Shown: positions 44,908 to 54,091 of the stretch, piece after piece
Position numbering within the stretch: the first letter of the stretch is position 1
Layout of the letters: every line of letters starts with the position of its first letter
Assembly: GCF_000263715.2 (NCBI RefSeq)
Contig: NZ_CM001514.1
Span: forward strand, 6,138,498 to 6,202,497
DNA: 64,000 nucleotides
Origin: Pseudomonas synxantha BG33R
GTDB lineage: Bacteria; Pseudomonadota; Gammaproteobacteria; Pseudomonadales; Pseudomonadaceae
Reading direction: 5' to 3'
Made by a program: the position numbers and the translations under genes
Notes under the pieces: generated by a model
Databases searched by the model: none
The model's input: the letters and a program-made list of their open reading frames with translations, nothing else
Told to the model about the DNA's origin: nothing

Positions 44908-46056
44908 TTACGCCAGCAATGGCGGAAGTTCTTTGTTCAGGGCCAGTTTTTCCATAACGGCGCTGCCGGTCAGCGCGTAACCCAGCAGGCGGCCGCTGGC
45001 ATCGCGACACAGGGCCTTGATGTCGGCGCCCTGCCCTTCGACGCTCCACACACCTTCGGTGCCCCGTGGCGCAGGTGACACCACCAGCGGGCAGACCGGG
45101 GTTTTCACGGTGATCGGCATAGGCCCATAGCTCACCGCCGTGGCGTTGCCGGCCAAGGTTTGCGCCAGGGCACGGGCGCAACTCATCAGTGGCATCACGT
45201 ACAGCAGGTTCAAACCGTCGACTTCGGCGCAGTCGCCCAGGGCGTAGATGTTGGCGTGGGACGTCTTGAGGTGACGGTCCACCATGATCCCGCGATTGAT
45301 TTGCAGGCCGGCGGCGGCGGCCAGGTCTACACGAGGACGCAGGCCGATGGCGGACACCACTAGGTCACAGTGGATCACATCACCGTCCGACAGGTGCGCC
45401 TCAAGGCCATCAGCCGTGCGTTGCAGGCGATTGAGCACCGGGCCCAGGTGGAAACGCGCGCCGATGCCTTCCAGCCCGGCTTGCACCGCTGCAGCAGCCG
45501 CCGGGTGCAGCAGGGTCGGCATGACCTGCTCGCACGGCGCAACCAGATCGACTTCATAGCCGCCGAGGATCAGGTCGTTGGCAAATTCGCAGCCGATCAG
45601 GCCGGCGCCAAGCAACAACACGCGACGTTTGCCGGCAGCCGCGGCGCGAAAGCGCGCGTAGTCTTCCAGGTCGTTGATCGGAAAAATCAGTTCAGCCCCA
45701 TCGCCTTCGACCGGTACACGCACGGTTTCTGCGCCCCAGGCCAGGACCAGGTCGCGGTAGGCCACCGCTTCCTCGCCGATCCACAGGCGCTTGTGGCCCG
45801 GGTCGATGCCGCTGATGCGTGTGTGGGTGCGCACTTGGGCCTTGAGTTGCTCAGCCATGGCGCCGGGTTCGGCCATGCTCAGGCCATCGGCTTCCTTGTT
45901 CTTGCCAAAGCCGGTGGAGAGCATGGGCTTGGAGTAGGAGCGCCCGTCATCCGCGGTGATCAGCAGCAATGGAGTCTCGCTGTCGAGCTTGCGAAACTCC
46001 CGGGCTACGTTGTAACCGGCCAATCCTGTGCCGATGATCACGACGGGTGCGTTCAT
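44908..46056 (-). CDS. Rubredoxin-NAD(+) reductase
   Basis: This 382-aa FAD-dependent oxidoreductase passes electrons from NADH to rubredoxin. The FAD motif is [18 protein letters not shown] near the N-terminus, and the NAD motif is [17 protein letters not shown] near residue 145. The C-terminal FAD contact includes [12 protein letters not shown]. The rubredoxin gene lies 28 bases upstream in the same direction, so the pair are likely co-transcribed. In Pseudomonas this pair serves alkane hydroxylation or oxidative stress defence. Confidence 0.93.
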   Translation of the reverse strand: MNAPVVIIGTGLAGYNVAREFRKLDSETPLLLITADDGRSYSKPMLSTGFGKNKEADGLSMAEPGAMAEQLKAQVRTHTRISGIDPGHKRLWIGEEAVAYRDLVLAWGAETVRVPVEGDGAELIFPINDLEDYARFRAAAAGKRRVLLLGAGLIGCEFANDLILGGYEVDLVAPCEQVMPTLLHPAAAAAVQAGLEGIGARFHLGPVLNRLQRTADGLEAHLSDGDVIHCDLVVSAIGLRPRVDLAAAAGLQINRGIMVDRHLKTSHANIYALGDCAEVDGLNLLYVMPLMSCARALAQTLAGNATAVSYGPMPITVKTPVCPLVVSPAPRGTEGVWSVEGQGADIKALCRDASGRLLGYALTGSAVMEKLALNKELPPLLA

Positions 46057-46084
46057 TCCCTTCTCCTTGTAGTACGTTTCTTAA

Positions 46085-46252
46085 TTAGATGATTTCGATC
46101 ATTTCGAAATCCATTTTGCCCACACCGCAGTCCGGGCACAGCCAATCTGCGGGGACATCTTCCCACCGGGTGCCTGGTGCAATACCGTCATCCGGCCAGC
46201 CGTCCTCTTCGTTGTAGATCAAGCCACAGACGATACATTGCCACTTCTTCAT
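46085..46252 (-). CDS. rubA: Rubredoxin
   Basis: This is a 55-aa iron-only electron carrier. The two Cys-x-x-Cys knuckles are CIVCG (residues 6-10) and CPDCG (39-43), which bind one Fe atom. The start MKKWQC at 46252 gives the usual rubredoxin length; a longer in-frame reading to 46456 has no support. Only one rubredoxin gene is present, where P. aeruginosa has two in tandem at this locus. Confidence 0.96.
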   Translation of the reverse strand: MKKWQCIVCGLIYNEEDGWPDDGIAPGTRWEDVPADWLCPDCGVGKMDFEMIEII

Positions 46253-46447
46253 TACGAGCTTCCTCAAGTCCAGGCATTTTGGCCGGCGGTCGATGGATCC
46301 AGCGTTGCCGCACAGCTCAGGGCGTTTTGTACTGATCGGGGCCGGCAGATGCAAGCACGATCGACGCAAACGGCCGGTTTGGCGCGGCAAAAGTTCAGGG
46401 TGCCATGGTAAGCTCGCCGCCTCTTTTGCTGCCAATACTGACTCACC

Positions 46448-47011
46448 GTGCCGCACTCAATCGCCCCTTCCGATGCTTGCCAATGGCTGACCCAGAGCCT
46501 TCTGAGTCCCTTGCCCACGCCCTTGACCCTCAACTGGCTGTTTGACGAAGGCTCGCTGACGCGACGGCTGACTTGGCTGTCCAACGAGGGTTTCAGCGTG
46601 ACGCCGCTGTTCGAAGGCTGGCAGCCATTGCGCGACGATGAATGTGCCGCCCTGGGCCTGGCCCCGGCCAGCATCGGCTGGGTGCGCGAGGTGTACCTGC
46701 GTGGGCATGACCAGCCGTGGGTGTTTGCCCGCAGCGTGGCGGCACGCAGTGCCTTGCAGGGCGACGGGCTGCACATGGACGAGCTGGGCAGTCGCTCGCT
46801 GGGGGAGCTGTTGTTCTGCGACCGCGCCTTTACCCGCCAGGCCATCGAAGTGTGCCATTACCCTCGCCCATGGCTACCGGCAGCGGACCAGACCGACGGT
46901 TTGTGGGCGCGCCGCTCTCGCTTCGATCGCGGCGCGCTGAGCGTGCTGGTGGCAGAAGTCTTCCTGCCGGGTTTCTGGCACGCGCTGCATGACCATCCGG
47001 AGAACTGCTGA
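46448..47011 (+). CDS. ubiC: Chorismate lyase UbiC
   Basis: UbiC (187 aa) converts chorismate to 4-hydroxybenzoate and pyruvate, the first step of ubiquinone synthesis. It starts with GTG. Family residues include [33 protein letters not shown] and [18 protein letters not shown], which carry the active-site Arg and the C-terminal Phe/Arg positions. Its stop overlaps the ubiA start (TGATG). It is divergent from the rubredoxin gene across a 195-base gap that must hold both promoters. Confidence 0.94.
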   Translation: MPHSIAPSDACQWLTQSLLSPLPTPLTLNWLFDEGSLTRRLTWLSNEGFSVTPLFEGWQPLRDDECAALGLAPASIGWVREVYLRGHDQPWVFARSVAARSALQGDGLHMDELGSRSLGELLFCDRAFTRQAIEVCHYPRPWLPAADQTDGLWARRSRFDRGALSVLVAEVFLPGFWHALHDHPENC

Positions 47012-47901
47012 TGTATCAACGTCTGCTCAAGTCCTTGAACCGCCTGAACCCCAGGGCCTGGGATTTCATTCAGTTGACGCGCATGGACAAGCCCATCGGC
47101 ATCTACCTGTTGCTGTGGCCGACATTGTGGGCACTGTGGATCGCCGGCAAGGGTTCGCCGTCGCTGCTTAATATCGTGATTTTCGTGTTGGGCGTGGTGC
47201 TGACCCGCGCCGGTGGCTGCGTGATCAATGATTGGGCTGACCGCAAGGTCGATGGCCATGTGAAGCGCACCGAGCAACGCCCACTGGTGAGCGGCAAGAT
47301 CAGCTCGAAAGAGGCATTGGTGTTTTTTGCCGTGCTGATGGGTGTCAGTTTCCTGCTGGTGCTGCTGACCAACGCCAGCACGATCCTGCTATCCCTGGGC
47401 GGCCTGGCGCTGGCGGCCAGCTACCCGTTCATGAAGCGCTACACCTACTACCCGCAGGTGGTGCTGGGCGCGGCGTTTTCCTGGGGGATGCCGATGGCGT
47501 TTACCGCCGAGACCGGCCATCTGCCCGCCACCGCGTGGTTGCTGTATATCGCCAACCTGTTGTGGACCGTGGGCTACGACACCTATTACGCCATGACCGA
47601 CCGTGACGACGACTTGAAAATCGGGGTGAAATCCACCGCCATTCTGTTTGGCGATGCTGATCGTGTGATCATCCTCACGCTGCAAGGGCTGTCGCTGGTG
47701 TGTCTGTTGCTCGCCGGCGCGCGGTTCGAGCTGGGCGGCTGGTTCCACCTCGGCCTGCTGGGGGCAGCGGGCTGTTTTGCCTGGGAGTTCTGGTACACCC
47801 GTGATCGGGACCGTATGAAGTGCTTCAAGGCGTTTTTGCACAACCATTGGGCGGGGTTGGCGATTTTTGTCGGGATTGTTCTGGATTACGCGGTTCGGTA
47901 G
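47011..47901 (+). CDS. ubiA: 4-hydroxybenzoate octaprenyltransferase UbiA
   Basis: UbiA (296 aa) is an integral membrane prenyltransferase that attaches the polyprenyl tail to 4-hydroxybenzoate. The two Asp-rich, Mg-binding motifs are [15 protein letters not shown] and [13 protein letters not shown]. Eight or nine hydrophobic helices fill the rest. It is translationally coupled to ubiC. A REPIN lies 24 bases after the stop. Confidence 0.97.
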   Translation: MYQRLLKSLNRLNPRAWDFIQLTRMDKPIGIYLLLWPTLWALWIAGKGSPSLLNIVIFVLGVVLTRAGGCVINDWADRKVDGHVKRTEQRPLVSGKISSKEALVFFAVLMGVSFLLVLLTNASTILLSLGGLALAASYPFMKRYTYYPQVVLGAAFSWGMPMAFTAETGHLPATAWLLYIANLLWTVGYDTYYAMTDRDDDLKIGVKSTAILFGDADRVIILTLQGLSLVCLLLAGARFELGGWFHLGLLGAAGCFAWEFWYTRDRDRMKCFKAFLHNHWAGLAIFVGIVLDYAVR

Positions 47902-47924
47902 TGCAGGACTGACGCCATCGGGGG

Positions 47925-47990
47925 CAAGCCCCCTCCCACATTTTGAAAGCATTCACAAATCAAGTGTGGGAGGGGGCTTGCCCCCGATGG
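47925..47990. repeat. REPIN, GTGGGAGGGGGCTTGCCCCCGAT type
   Basis: Inverted REP units (47925-47950 and 47965-47990) separate convergent ubiA and the gene at 48010. A single copy of the same type lies after phoR. Confidence 0.9.
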
Positions 47991-48009
47991 ATTCAGCAGC
48001 ACCGCAGGC

Positions 48010-48387
48010 TTATGGCTTGATGATGTGCCAGGCGCCACCCTTGCCATCCCCGGTCTTGTCACCGGCTTTCTTGTCGTCCTTGTAGGTGTAGACAGGCTTG
48101 CCTTTGTAGGCCCACTGGCTGGTCTGGTCGTCGCGGGTGATCACCGTCCACTCACCGGTCTTGGTGTCGGTGGACTCTGCCTTCAGCGGTGGCCAGTTGG
48201 TCGCGCACTGGTCTTTGCACGCTGACTTGCCGTCGGCGTCCTTGTCGAAGGTGTAGAGCGTCATGCCCTTATGATCCACCAGCAGGCCACCTTGGACCAT
48301 CGCCGGTTCTGCCGCGAACGCCAGGCCCGGCAGCGTCAACGCGGCCGTCACCAGCAGGGTTTTCCAGGAAACAGTGCTGTAAGTCAT
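48010..48387 (-). CDS. Small periplasmic protein, Lipoprotein_15-type repeats
   Basis: This 125-aa protein has a signal peptide (MTYSTVSWKTLLVTAALTLPGLAFA). Two copies of the family repeat follow (LYTFDKDADGKSACKDQCATNWPPL and VYTYKDDKKAGDKTGDGKGGAWHII). Such proteins are common in proteobacteria and unassigned. The start has AGGAAGG upstream. It is divergent from phoB, sharing a 154-base region with a Pho box, so it might also respond to phosphate. Confidence 0.88.
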   Translation of the reverse strand: MTYSTVSWKTLLVTAALTLPGLAFAAEPAMVQGGLLVDHKGMTLYTFDKDADGKSACKDQCATNWPPLKAESTDTKTGEWTVITRDDQTSQWAYKGKPVYTYKDDKKAGDKTGDGKGGAWHIIKP

Positions 48388-48469
48388 CGGAACCTTCCTT
48401 TTGTGGTTGTCAGGATTCGGACCCAAAGGGTAGTCCAGAGTGCCCTGAATTGCCCAAGCGACTAAATTA

Positions 48470-48487
48470 CTGTCACACGACTGCAAT
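48470..48487 (+). promoter_or_regulatory. Pho box upstream of phoB
   Basis: CTGTCAC, four bases, then CTGCAAT matches two 7-base PhoB half-sites (consensus CTGTCAT) at 6 of 7 and 5 of 7 positions. It is 54 bases before the phoB start. phoB autoregulation by this means is usual. Confidence 0.75.
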
Positions 48488-48541
48488 AATTCCGTTATCT
48501 AATGCGGCGCAAGACAGTTAAATGACAAGAGGATTTTGAGC

Positions 48542-49231
48542 ATGGTTGGCAGGAGCATTCTGATTGTTGACGACGAAGCGCCCATTCGCGAGATGATCGC
48601 CGTTGCGTTGGAAATGGCCGGCTATGACTGCCTGGAGGCGGAAAACTCCCAGCAGGCCCACGCCATTATCGTCGACCGCAAGCCGGACCTGATCCTGCTC
48701 GACTGGATGCTGCCCGGCACGTCCGGCATCGAGTTGGCCCGGCGCCTCAAGCGTGACGAACTGACCGGGGATATCCCGATCATCATGCTCACCGCCAAGG
48801 GTGAAGAGGACAACAAGATCCAGGGCCTGGAAGTGGGCGCTGATGACTACATCACCAAACCTTTTTCCCCTCGGGAGCTGGTGGCGCGCCTCAAAGCCGT
48901 ATTGCGCCGTGCCGGCCCGACCGATGGCGAAGCGCCGATCGAAGTCGACGGCCTGATTCTGGACCCGATCAGCCACCGCGTGACCATCGACGGCAAACCC
49001 GCCGAGATGGGCCCGACCGAATACCGATTGCTGCAATTCTTCATGACCCACCAGGAGCGCGCCTACACCCGCGGCCAATTGCTGGACCAGGTGTGGGGCG
49101 GCAATGTGTATGTGGAGGAGCGCACCGTGGACGTGCATATCCGCCGCTTGCGCAAAGCCTTGGGCGACGCGTACGAGAATCTGGTACAAACCGTGCGCGG
49201 CACCGGCTATCGGTTTTCCACCAAAAGCTGA
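48542..49231 (+). CDS. phoB: Phosphate response regulator PhoB
   Basis: PhoB (229 aa) activates the Pho regulon when phosphate is low. The receiver domain has the acidic pair DD (10-11), the phospho-acceptor Asp54 ([11 protein letters not shown]) and Lys in [10 protein letters not shown]. The C-terminal winged-helix OmpR/PhoB domain ends in the conserved [13 protein letters not shown] and [10 protein letters not shown]. The ATG at 48542 gives the usual [11 protein letters not shown] start. It precedes phoR by 45 bases. Confidence 0.98.
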   Translation: MVGRSILIVDDEAPIREMIAVALEMAGYDCLEAENSQQAHAIIVDRKPDLILLDWMLPGTSGIELARRLKRDELTGDIPIIMLTAKGEEDNKIQGLEVGADDYITKPFSPRELVARLKAVLRRAGPTDGEAPIEVDGLILDPISHRVTIDGKPAEMGPTEYRLLQFFMTHQERAYTRGQLLDQVWGGNVYVEERTVDVHIRRLRKALGDAYENLVQTVRGTGYRFSTKS

Positions 49232-49276
49232 GCCAGCCCCTTCCTCCCTTAACAGCTGACAAGGACGCATGTTTAA

Positions 49277-50599
49277 GTGAACCAGAACTGGCATGGCACC
49301 CTGATCCGCCACATGCTTCTGTTGGTCACTGCTTGCCTGCTGGTCGGGCTGATCAGTGGCTATTACGGCTGGAGCCTGGCCGCCGGCATCGCGTTGTACC
49401 TGGGCTGGACCCTCAAACAATTGCTGCGCCTGCATGAATGGCTGCGCCAGCACAAACCCGACGAGGCGCCGCCCGATGGCTATGGCCTGTGGGGCGAGGT
49501 GTTCGACAGCATCTACCACCTGCAACGCCGCGACCAACGGGTACGCGGGCGCCTGCAAGCGGTGATCGACCGGGTGCAGGAATCCACCGCCGCACTCAAG
49601 GACGCGGTGATCATGCTCGACAGCGACGGCAACCTTGAATGGTGGAACCGCGCGGCCGAGACCCTGCTGGGCCTCAAGACGCCCCAGGACAGCGGCCAGC
49701 CGGTGACCAACCTGGTACGCCACCCGCGCTTCAAGGAATACTTCGAGCAGGACAACTACGAAGAGGCCCTGGAAATCCCCTCGCCCACCAATGACCGCGT
49801 CCGCATCCAGCTGTACCTGACGCGCTACGGCAACAACGAGCACCTGATGCTGGTGCGCGACGTCACCCGCATCCACCAGCTGGAACAGATGCGCAAGGAC
49901 TTCGTCGCCAACGTCTCCCACGAGTTGCGCACGCCCTTGACGGTGATCTGCGGCTACCTGGAGACGCTGCTGGACAACGTCGACGAGATCAACCCGCGCT
50001 GGAGCCGCGCCCTGCAGCAGATGCAGCAGCAGGGCTCGCGCATGCAGACCCTGCTCAACGACTTGCTGCTTTTGGCCAAGCTTGAAGCCACCGATTACCC
50101 CTCGGATAACCACCCGGTGGCAGTGCAAAGCCTGCTGCACACCATAAAGAATGACGCCCAGGCGCTCTCCGGTGAACGCGGCCAGCAGATCACCCTGGAA
50201 GCCGACCCAACGGTGCTGCTCAAGGGCAGTGAGGGCGAGTTACGCAGCGCGTTCTCCAATTTGGTGTTCAACGCGGTGAAGTACACCCAGGACAAGGGCA
50301 ATATTCGTATTCGCTGGTGGGCCGACGAACAGGGCGCGCACCTGAGCGTGCAGGACTCGGGTATCGGCATCGACGCCAAGCACCTGCCGCGCCTCACCGA
50401 ACGCTTCTACCGCGTTGACTCCAGCCGCAACTCCAACACCGGCGGCACGGGGCTCGGCCTGGCCATCGTCAAGCATGTGTTGTTGCGCCATCGGGCACGC
50501 CTGGAAATCAGCAGCGTGCTGGGGCATGGCAGTACGTTTACCTGCCATTTTCCAACAACGCAGGTGACGCGTTCGCCAGTGATCGACAATGATGAATAA
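49277..50599 (+). CDS. phoR: Phosphate sensor histidine kinase PhoR
   Basis: PhoR (440 aa) phosphorylates and dephosphorylates PhoB, controlled through PstSCAB and PhoU. It has two short N-terminal membrane helices (about 13-45), a PAS domain (about 100-200), and the H-box FVANVSHELRTPL with His215. The ATPase domain contains the N box NLVFNAVKYT, G1 DSGIGID and G2 GGTGLGLAIVKHV. It starts with GTG. A REP palindrome after the stop may end the phoBR transcript. Confidence 0.96.
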   Translation: MNQNWHGTLIRHMLLLVTACLLVGLISGYYGWSLAAGIALYLGWTLKQLLRLHEWLRQHKPDEAPPDGYGLWGEVFDSIYHLQRRDQRVRGRLQAVIDRVQESTAALKDAVIMLDSDGNLEWWNRAAETLLGLKTPQDSGQPVTNLVRHPRFKEYFEQDNYEEALEIPSPTNDRVRIQLYLTRYGNNEHLMLVRDVTRIHQLEQMRKDFVANVSHELRTPLTVICGYLETLLDNVDEINPRWSRALQQMQQQGSRMQTLLNDLLLLAKLEATDYPSDNHPVAVQSLLHTIKNDAQALSGERGQQITLEADPTVLLKGSEGELRSAFSNLVFNAVKYTQDKGNIRIRWWADEQGAHLSVQDSGIGIDAKHLPRLTERFYRVDSSRNSNTGGTGLGLAIVKHVLLRHRARLEISSVLGHGSTFTCHFPTTQVTRSPVIDNDE

Positions 50600-50620
50600 C
50601 TCAAATACAGCACAAATCTA

Positions 50621-50653
50621 AATGTGGGAGGGGGCAAGCCCCCTCCCACATTG
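50621..50653. repeat. Single REP palindrome after phoR
   Basis: AATGTGGGAGGGGGC and its complement GCCCCCTCCCACATT form one near-perfect hairpin, 22 bases after the phoR stop. It is a lone REP of the type seen at 47925-47990 and could act as a terminator. Confidence 0.85.
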
Positions 50654-50807
50654 GATTTGTATGCTTTTGGAGAACAGGTTCCTTGCCCCGCCCGGCAGCG
50701 GGCACTAGGCAAGCGCCCCGTCAGCCGCTACATTGGCCGACTTGCGCCTGCCTTTCAGGCTCACCTGTCATCCCTTATTGAACACACGGAACCTGCAAAA
50801 CCCCATC

Positions 50808-52148
50808 ATGGACCCTTCCCCTGGCATTACCCTCGCTACACTCTTCGCCGATTTCGGCATGATTCTTTTTGCACTGATCCTGGTACTGCTCAACGGTTTC
50901 TTCGTTGCGGCGGAATTTGCCATGGTCAAACTGCGCGCCACGCGGGTCGAGGCCATCGCCCACAAGAACGGCTGGCGCGGGCAGATCCTGCGCACCGTAC
51001 ACAGCCAGCTCGACGCCTACCTGTCGGCCTGTCAGCTGGGTATCACCCTGGCGTCCCTGGGCCTGGGCTGGGTCGGTGAACCGGCCTTTGCGCACATCCT
51101 CGAGCCAATGCTGGGCGCGATCGGCGTGCAGTCGCCGGAAGTGATCAAGGGCGTGTCGTTCTTTGCCGCCTTCTTCGTGATTTCCTACCTGCACATCGTG
51201 GTCGGCGAGCTGGCGCCCAAATCCTGGGCGATTCGCAAGCCCGAGTTGCTGTCGCTGTGGACCGCGGTGCCGCTGTACCTGTTCTACTGGGCGATGTACC
51301 CGGCCATCTACCTGCTCAACGCCAGCGCCAACGCCATCCTGCGCATCGCAGGCCAAGGCGAGCCTGGCCCGCACCATGAGCACCATTACAGCCGCGAAGA
51401 ACTCAAACTGATCCTGCACTCCAGCCGTGGCCAGGACCCGAGCGACCAAGGTATGCGCGTACTGGCCTCTGCGGTGGAAATGGGCGAGCTGGAAGTGGTG
51501 GACTGGGCCAACTCCCGCGAAGACCTGGTGACCCTGGACTTCAACGCCCCGCTCAAAGAGATTCTTGCGCTGTTCCGTCGCCACAAATTCAGCCGGTACC
51601 CGGTGTATGACGCGGTGCGCAATGAGTTCGTGGGCCTGTTGCACATCAAGGATCTGCTGCTGGAACTGGCCGCCCTGGACCATATTCCCGAATCCTTCAA
51701 CCTGGCCGAACTGACCCGCCCGCTTGAACGCGTCTCGCGGCACATGCCGTTGTCGCAACTGCTGGAGCAGTTCCGCAAAGGCGGCGCGCACTTCGCCCTG
51801 GTGGAGGAAGCCGACGGCAAGATCATCGGCTACCTGACCATGGAAGACGTGCTGGAAGTACTGGTGGGCGATATCCAGGATGAACACCGCAAGGCCGAAC
51901 GCGGCATCCTCGCCTACCAGCCCGGCAAATTGCTGGTACGTGGTGACACGCCGTTGTTCAAGGTGGAACGCCTGTTGGGCGTCGACCTGGACCACATCGA
52001 AGCCGAAACCCTGGCCGGCCTGATCTACGACACCCTCAAGCGCGTGCCGGAAGAAGAGGAAGTGCTGGAAGTGGAAGGCTTGCGGATCATCATCAAGAAG
52101 ATGAAAGGGCCGAAGATAGTACTGGCCAAGGTCTTGCTGCTGGACTGA
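50808..52148 (+). CDS. CNNM/CBS-domain membrane protein, hemolysin-C family
   Basis: This 446-aa protein has the DUF21 (CNNM) membrane domain at residues 1-190 (MILFALILVLLNGFFVAAEFAMVKLRATRVE). A pair of CBS domains (about 210-345) and a C-terminal CorC/HlyC domain (LLVRGDTPLFKVERLLGVDL) follow. Such proteins are implicated in Mg or Co efflux or tolerance. The ATG at 50808 gives a sensible N-terminus; a reading from 50733 adds 25 residues. The gene is also found near pho genes in other Pseudomonas genomes. Confidence 0.9.
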   Translation: MDPSPGITLATLFADFGMILFALILVLLNGFFVAAEFAMVKLRATRVEAIAHKNGWRGQILRTVHSQLDAYLSACQLGITLASLGLGWVGEPAFAHILEPMLGAIGVQSPEVIKGVSFFAAFFVISYLHIVVGELAPKSWAIRKPELLSLWTAVPLYLFYWAMYPAIYLLNASANAILRIAGQGEPGPHHEHHYSREELKLILHSSRGQDPSDQGMRVLASAVEMGELEVVDWANSREDLVTLDFNAPLKEILALFRRHKFSRYPVYDAVRNEFVGLLHIKDLLLELAALDHIPESFNLAELTRPLERVSRHMPLSQLLEQFRKGGAHFALVEEADGKIIGYLTMEDVLEVLVGDIQDEHRKAERGILAYQPGKLLVRGDTPLFKVERLLGVDLDHIEAETLAGLIYDTLKRVPEEEEVLEVEGLRIIIKKMKGPKIVLAKVLLLD

Positions 52149-52154
52149 CCTTCG

Positions 52155-52179
52155 ATTGCCCAATGCAAAATTGGGCAAT
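52155..52179 (+). terminator. Hairpin after the CNNM/CBS gene
   Basis: ATTGCCCAAT and ATTGGGCAAT form a 10-base stem with a 5-base loop, seven bases after the stop. There is no long T run. A second palindrome (CGTGACGA and TCGTCACG) follows at 52191-52215, overlapping the end of the antitoxin gene. Confidence 0.6.
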
Positions 52180-52210
52180 ATCCCAAGCGTCGTGACGACC
52201 TAAACGATCG

Positions 52211-52510
52211 TCACGCAGGCAGCGCGTTGAAACAGATATCCACATTCATCTGCGCCGCGGCCGACAGATTGACTAACGCATCAAGAGAACACTTGTCGAT
52301 CTTGCCATTGAGTACGTCGTTCAGGCGAGGCTGGCTGATACCCAGCCTTAGCGCCGCATCCTTCTGGGACAGCTCCCAGCTACGAATGGTGTTGCACAAC
52401 TCCAACAGCAACTTTGAGCGTAGGCGCATATTGGCGGCTTGCGCTGGCGTGTCCTCCAGAGCATCCCACACAGAGTTGAAACGTTCGGTATGTAACTTTT
52501 GATTTGTCAT
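52211..52510 (-). CDS. XRE-family antitoxin, HigA-like
   Basis: This 99-aa helix-turn-helix protein (HTH_37-like) contains WELSQKDAALRLGISQPRLNDVLNGKIDKCSLDALVNL, the DNA-binding helix pair, at about residues 43-83. It lies 4 bases downstream of a RelE/Gp49-like toxin gene in the same direction. The toxin-first order is typical of higBA modules. It probably neutralises the toxin and represses their shared promoter. Confidence 0.88.
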   Translation of the reverse strand: MTNQKLHTERFNSVWDALEDTPAQAANMRLRSKLLLELCNTIRSWELSQKDAALRLGISQPRLNDVLNGKIDKCSLDALVNLSAAAQMNVDICFNALPA

Positions 52511-52514
52511 GGGC

Positions 52515-52838
52515 TTAACCTAATTCCTGCAATCTGGCACGCGCCAATTCGATATCCCGCCCTTCGGTTTTCCGTGTGGTCTTGCGCAACGCGTGCAGCA
52601 CATAGACAGCTTCCGGCCGATTGACCACGTAGAACACTCGAAACGCACCCGACTCTTCAGTGATCCGAATCTCATTGACGCCCCTTCCGATCGTTTTCAT
52701 CGGCTTGCAATCGAAGGGCTGCTCACCCTGTTGCAACAGATCCAACTGAAAACCGGCTGCCCTTCGGGCGTCGAGAGGAAAATCCTTGAGATCCTTGAGC
52801 GAGCTTCCTAGAAACACCACATCCTTGTGCCTTGGCAT
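52515..52838 (-). CDS. RelE/Gp49-family toxin, HigB-like
   Basis: This 107-aa protein belongs to the phage-derived Gp49-like toxin family, likely ribosome-dependent mRNA interferases. Family motifs include FPLDARRAAGFQLDLLQQGEQP and the C-terminal FRVFYVVNRPEAVYVLHALRKTTRKT. The start at 52838 has GGAG upstream; a longer in-frame reading is rejected. The gene precedes the antitoxin by 4 bases. The two-gene unit sits in the pho region and may be mobile. Confidence 0.88.
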   Translation of the reverse strand: MPRHKDVVFLGSSLKDLKDFPLDARRAAGFQLDLLQQGEQPFDCKPMKTIGRGVNEIRITEESGAFRVFYVVNRPEAVYVLHALRKTTRKTEGRDIELARARLQELG

Positions 52839-52952
52839 TGATTTCTCCTTTCCTGGAAAGAAAAAGCGTAATCGACGACTCAACCAAAGGCGGTGCAGCT
52901 TTGTTTCAAGGCATAGCAAAGGCTCGACAACACTGAAGCGTTATCGAGAGCC

Positions 52953-52970
52953 TATATCGGAACAGATATA
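52953..52970. promoter_or_regulatory. Palindrome, possible toxin-antitoxin operator
   Basis: TATATC and GATATA flank six bases (GGAACA). It lies about 115 bases before the toxin start, where an operator could be. No consensus is known to me; this is a position-based suggestion. Confidence 0.3.
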
Positions 52971-52989
52971 AATCAAGCCATCTAGCAGG

Positions 52990-53017
52990 AATCAGACAAC
53001 CGGTCGGTTGCTTGATT
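52990..53017 (-). terminator. Hairpin after the response-regulator gene
   Basis: CAACCG and CGGTTG (52997-53010) form a 6-base stem with a 2-base centre, with outer AATC/GATT pairing. It follows the response-regulator stop by about 8 bases on the minus strand. No T run is seen. Confidence 0.4.
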
Positions 53018-53024
53018 CAGGCCA

Positions 53025-53924
53025 TCAGGCACCCGGCACAAAATGCTTCTGCGCCGTGCCGCGGGCGATCAGGCGTGAGATGTAGTCCAGCTTCTGCGCA
53101 TCCTGGTCGATAAAGCGAAAGGTCAGTTGCAACCAGTCGCTGTCGGGCCTGGGCTCGTAGGCGACGATGGCATGCAGGTAGCCGTTGAGGCGTGCGACTT
53201 CGGCATTGTCGCCCTGCTCAAGGTCGAGCACGGCGCTTTCCAGTACCTGAGGCAGGACGTCGCCGCGCTTTACCACCAGCAACGCTTCCTTGATGCTCAG
53301 GGCCTTGATCACGCATTGCTGAGTGCCACTGGAGAGGCGCAACTGGCCCTGACCGCGACTGCCAGCCGGCGCCGCTGCTGCCGGGGCCTTCACGGGTGGG
53401 GTGTTGAGCAGACCTTTACTGGGCGCCGCCACCGGAGCCGGCTTGACCGCTTCGGGTCTGCCGCCGGTCAGGGCGCTCAGGGAGTCGTTGCCGAAGGCCG
53501 AGTTCATCTTGGTCGGCGCGCTGGCGATCAGTGCGTCGAGGCGGCCGATCTTGTGCAGGGCCTGCTTGACCTTGTTCAGCAGTTGCTCGTTGGTGAACGG
53601 TTTGCTGACATAGCCGGAAACGCCGGCCTGGATCGCCTGAACCACGTTTTCCTTATCGCCACGGCTGGTCACCATCACGAACGGCATGGCCTTCAGATGC
53701 GCTTGCTCGCGGCACCAGGTCAAGAGCTCAAGACCGGACATCTCAGGCATTTCCCAGTCACACAGCACCAGGTCGAAGGTTTCGCGCATCAGGATGGATT
53801 GCGCCTTTTTGCCGTTCACCGCATCTTCGATCTTGATTCCGGGGAAGTAATTGCGCAGGCACTTCTTCACCAGGTCGCGAATAAACGAGGCGTCATCCAC
53901 CACCAATACACTGACTTTGCTCAT
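53025..53924 (-). CDS. Response regulator with PilZ-like C-terminal domain
   Basis: This 299-aa protein has an N-terminal receiver domain (about 1-125) with Asp12/Asp13 and the phospho-site Asp in LVLCDWEMPEMSG, plus Lys in GYVSKPFTNEQLL. A low-complexity linker rich in Ala/Pro leads to a C-terminal domain (QLRLSSGTQQCVIKALSIKEALLVVKRGD, DWLQLTFRFIDQ) that resembles PilZ, a c-di-GMP-binding fold. It lies between the toxin-antitoxin unit and phoU, and corresponds to a regulator seen next to phoU in other Pseudomonas. The c-di-GMP link is inferred. Confidence 0.88.
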   Translation of the reverse strand: MSKVSVLVVDDASFIRDLVKKCLRNYFPGIKIEDAVNGKKAQSILMRETFDLVLCDWEMPEMSGLELLTWCREQAHLKAMPFVMVTSRGDKENVVQAIQAGVSGYVSKPFTNEQLLNKVKQALHKIGRLDALIASAPTKMNSAFGNDSLSALTGGRPEAVKPAPVAAPSKGLLNTPPVKAPAAAAPAGSRGQGQLRLSSGTQQCVIKALSIKEALLVVKRGDVLPQVLESAVLDLEQGDNAEVARLNGYLHAIVAYEPRPDSDWLQLTFRFIDQDAQKLDYISRLIARGTAQKHFVPGA

Positions 53925-54050
53925 CGACCCTTCATCCTATAAAAACCTCGGCTGGCAGTACGCCTGACTGATGGCATTTTGCCAAAACCTTGCAGTCACG
54001 TTCGGACTTTATTCGCCGCCCGCGCAAAAAATTCAGCTGCCACAAACGAA

Positions 54051-54075
54051 AACGCCCGGCCAATGGCCGGGCGTT
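54051..54075 (-). terminator. Rho-independent terminator after phoU
   Basis: AACGCCCGGCC and GGCCGGGCGTT form an 11-base stem with a 3-base loop. On the minus strand it ends with TTTTC, 17 bases after the phoU stop. Confidence 0.9.
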
Positions 54076-54091
54076 AATTTCACGGGCAACC

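Noticed and set aside
48518..50140. 540-codon open frame on the minus strand opposite phoB-phoR
   Set aside because: It is an antisense shadow of two unmistakable genes and shows no domain.
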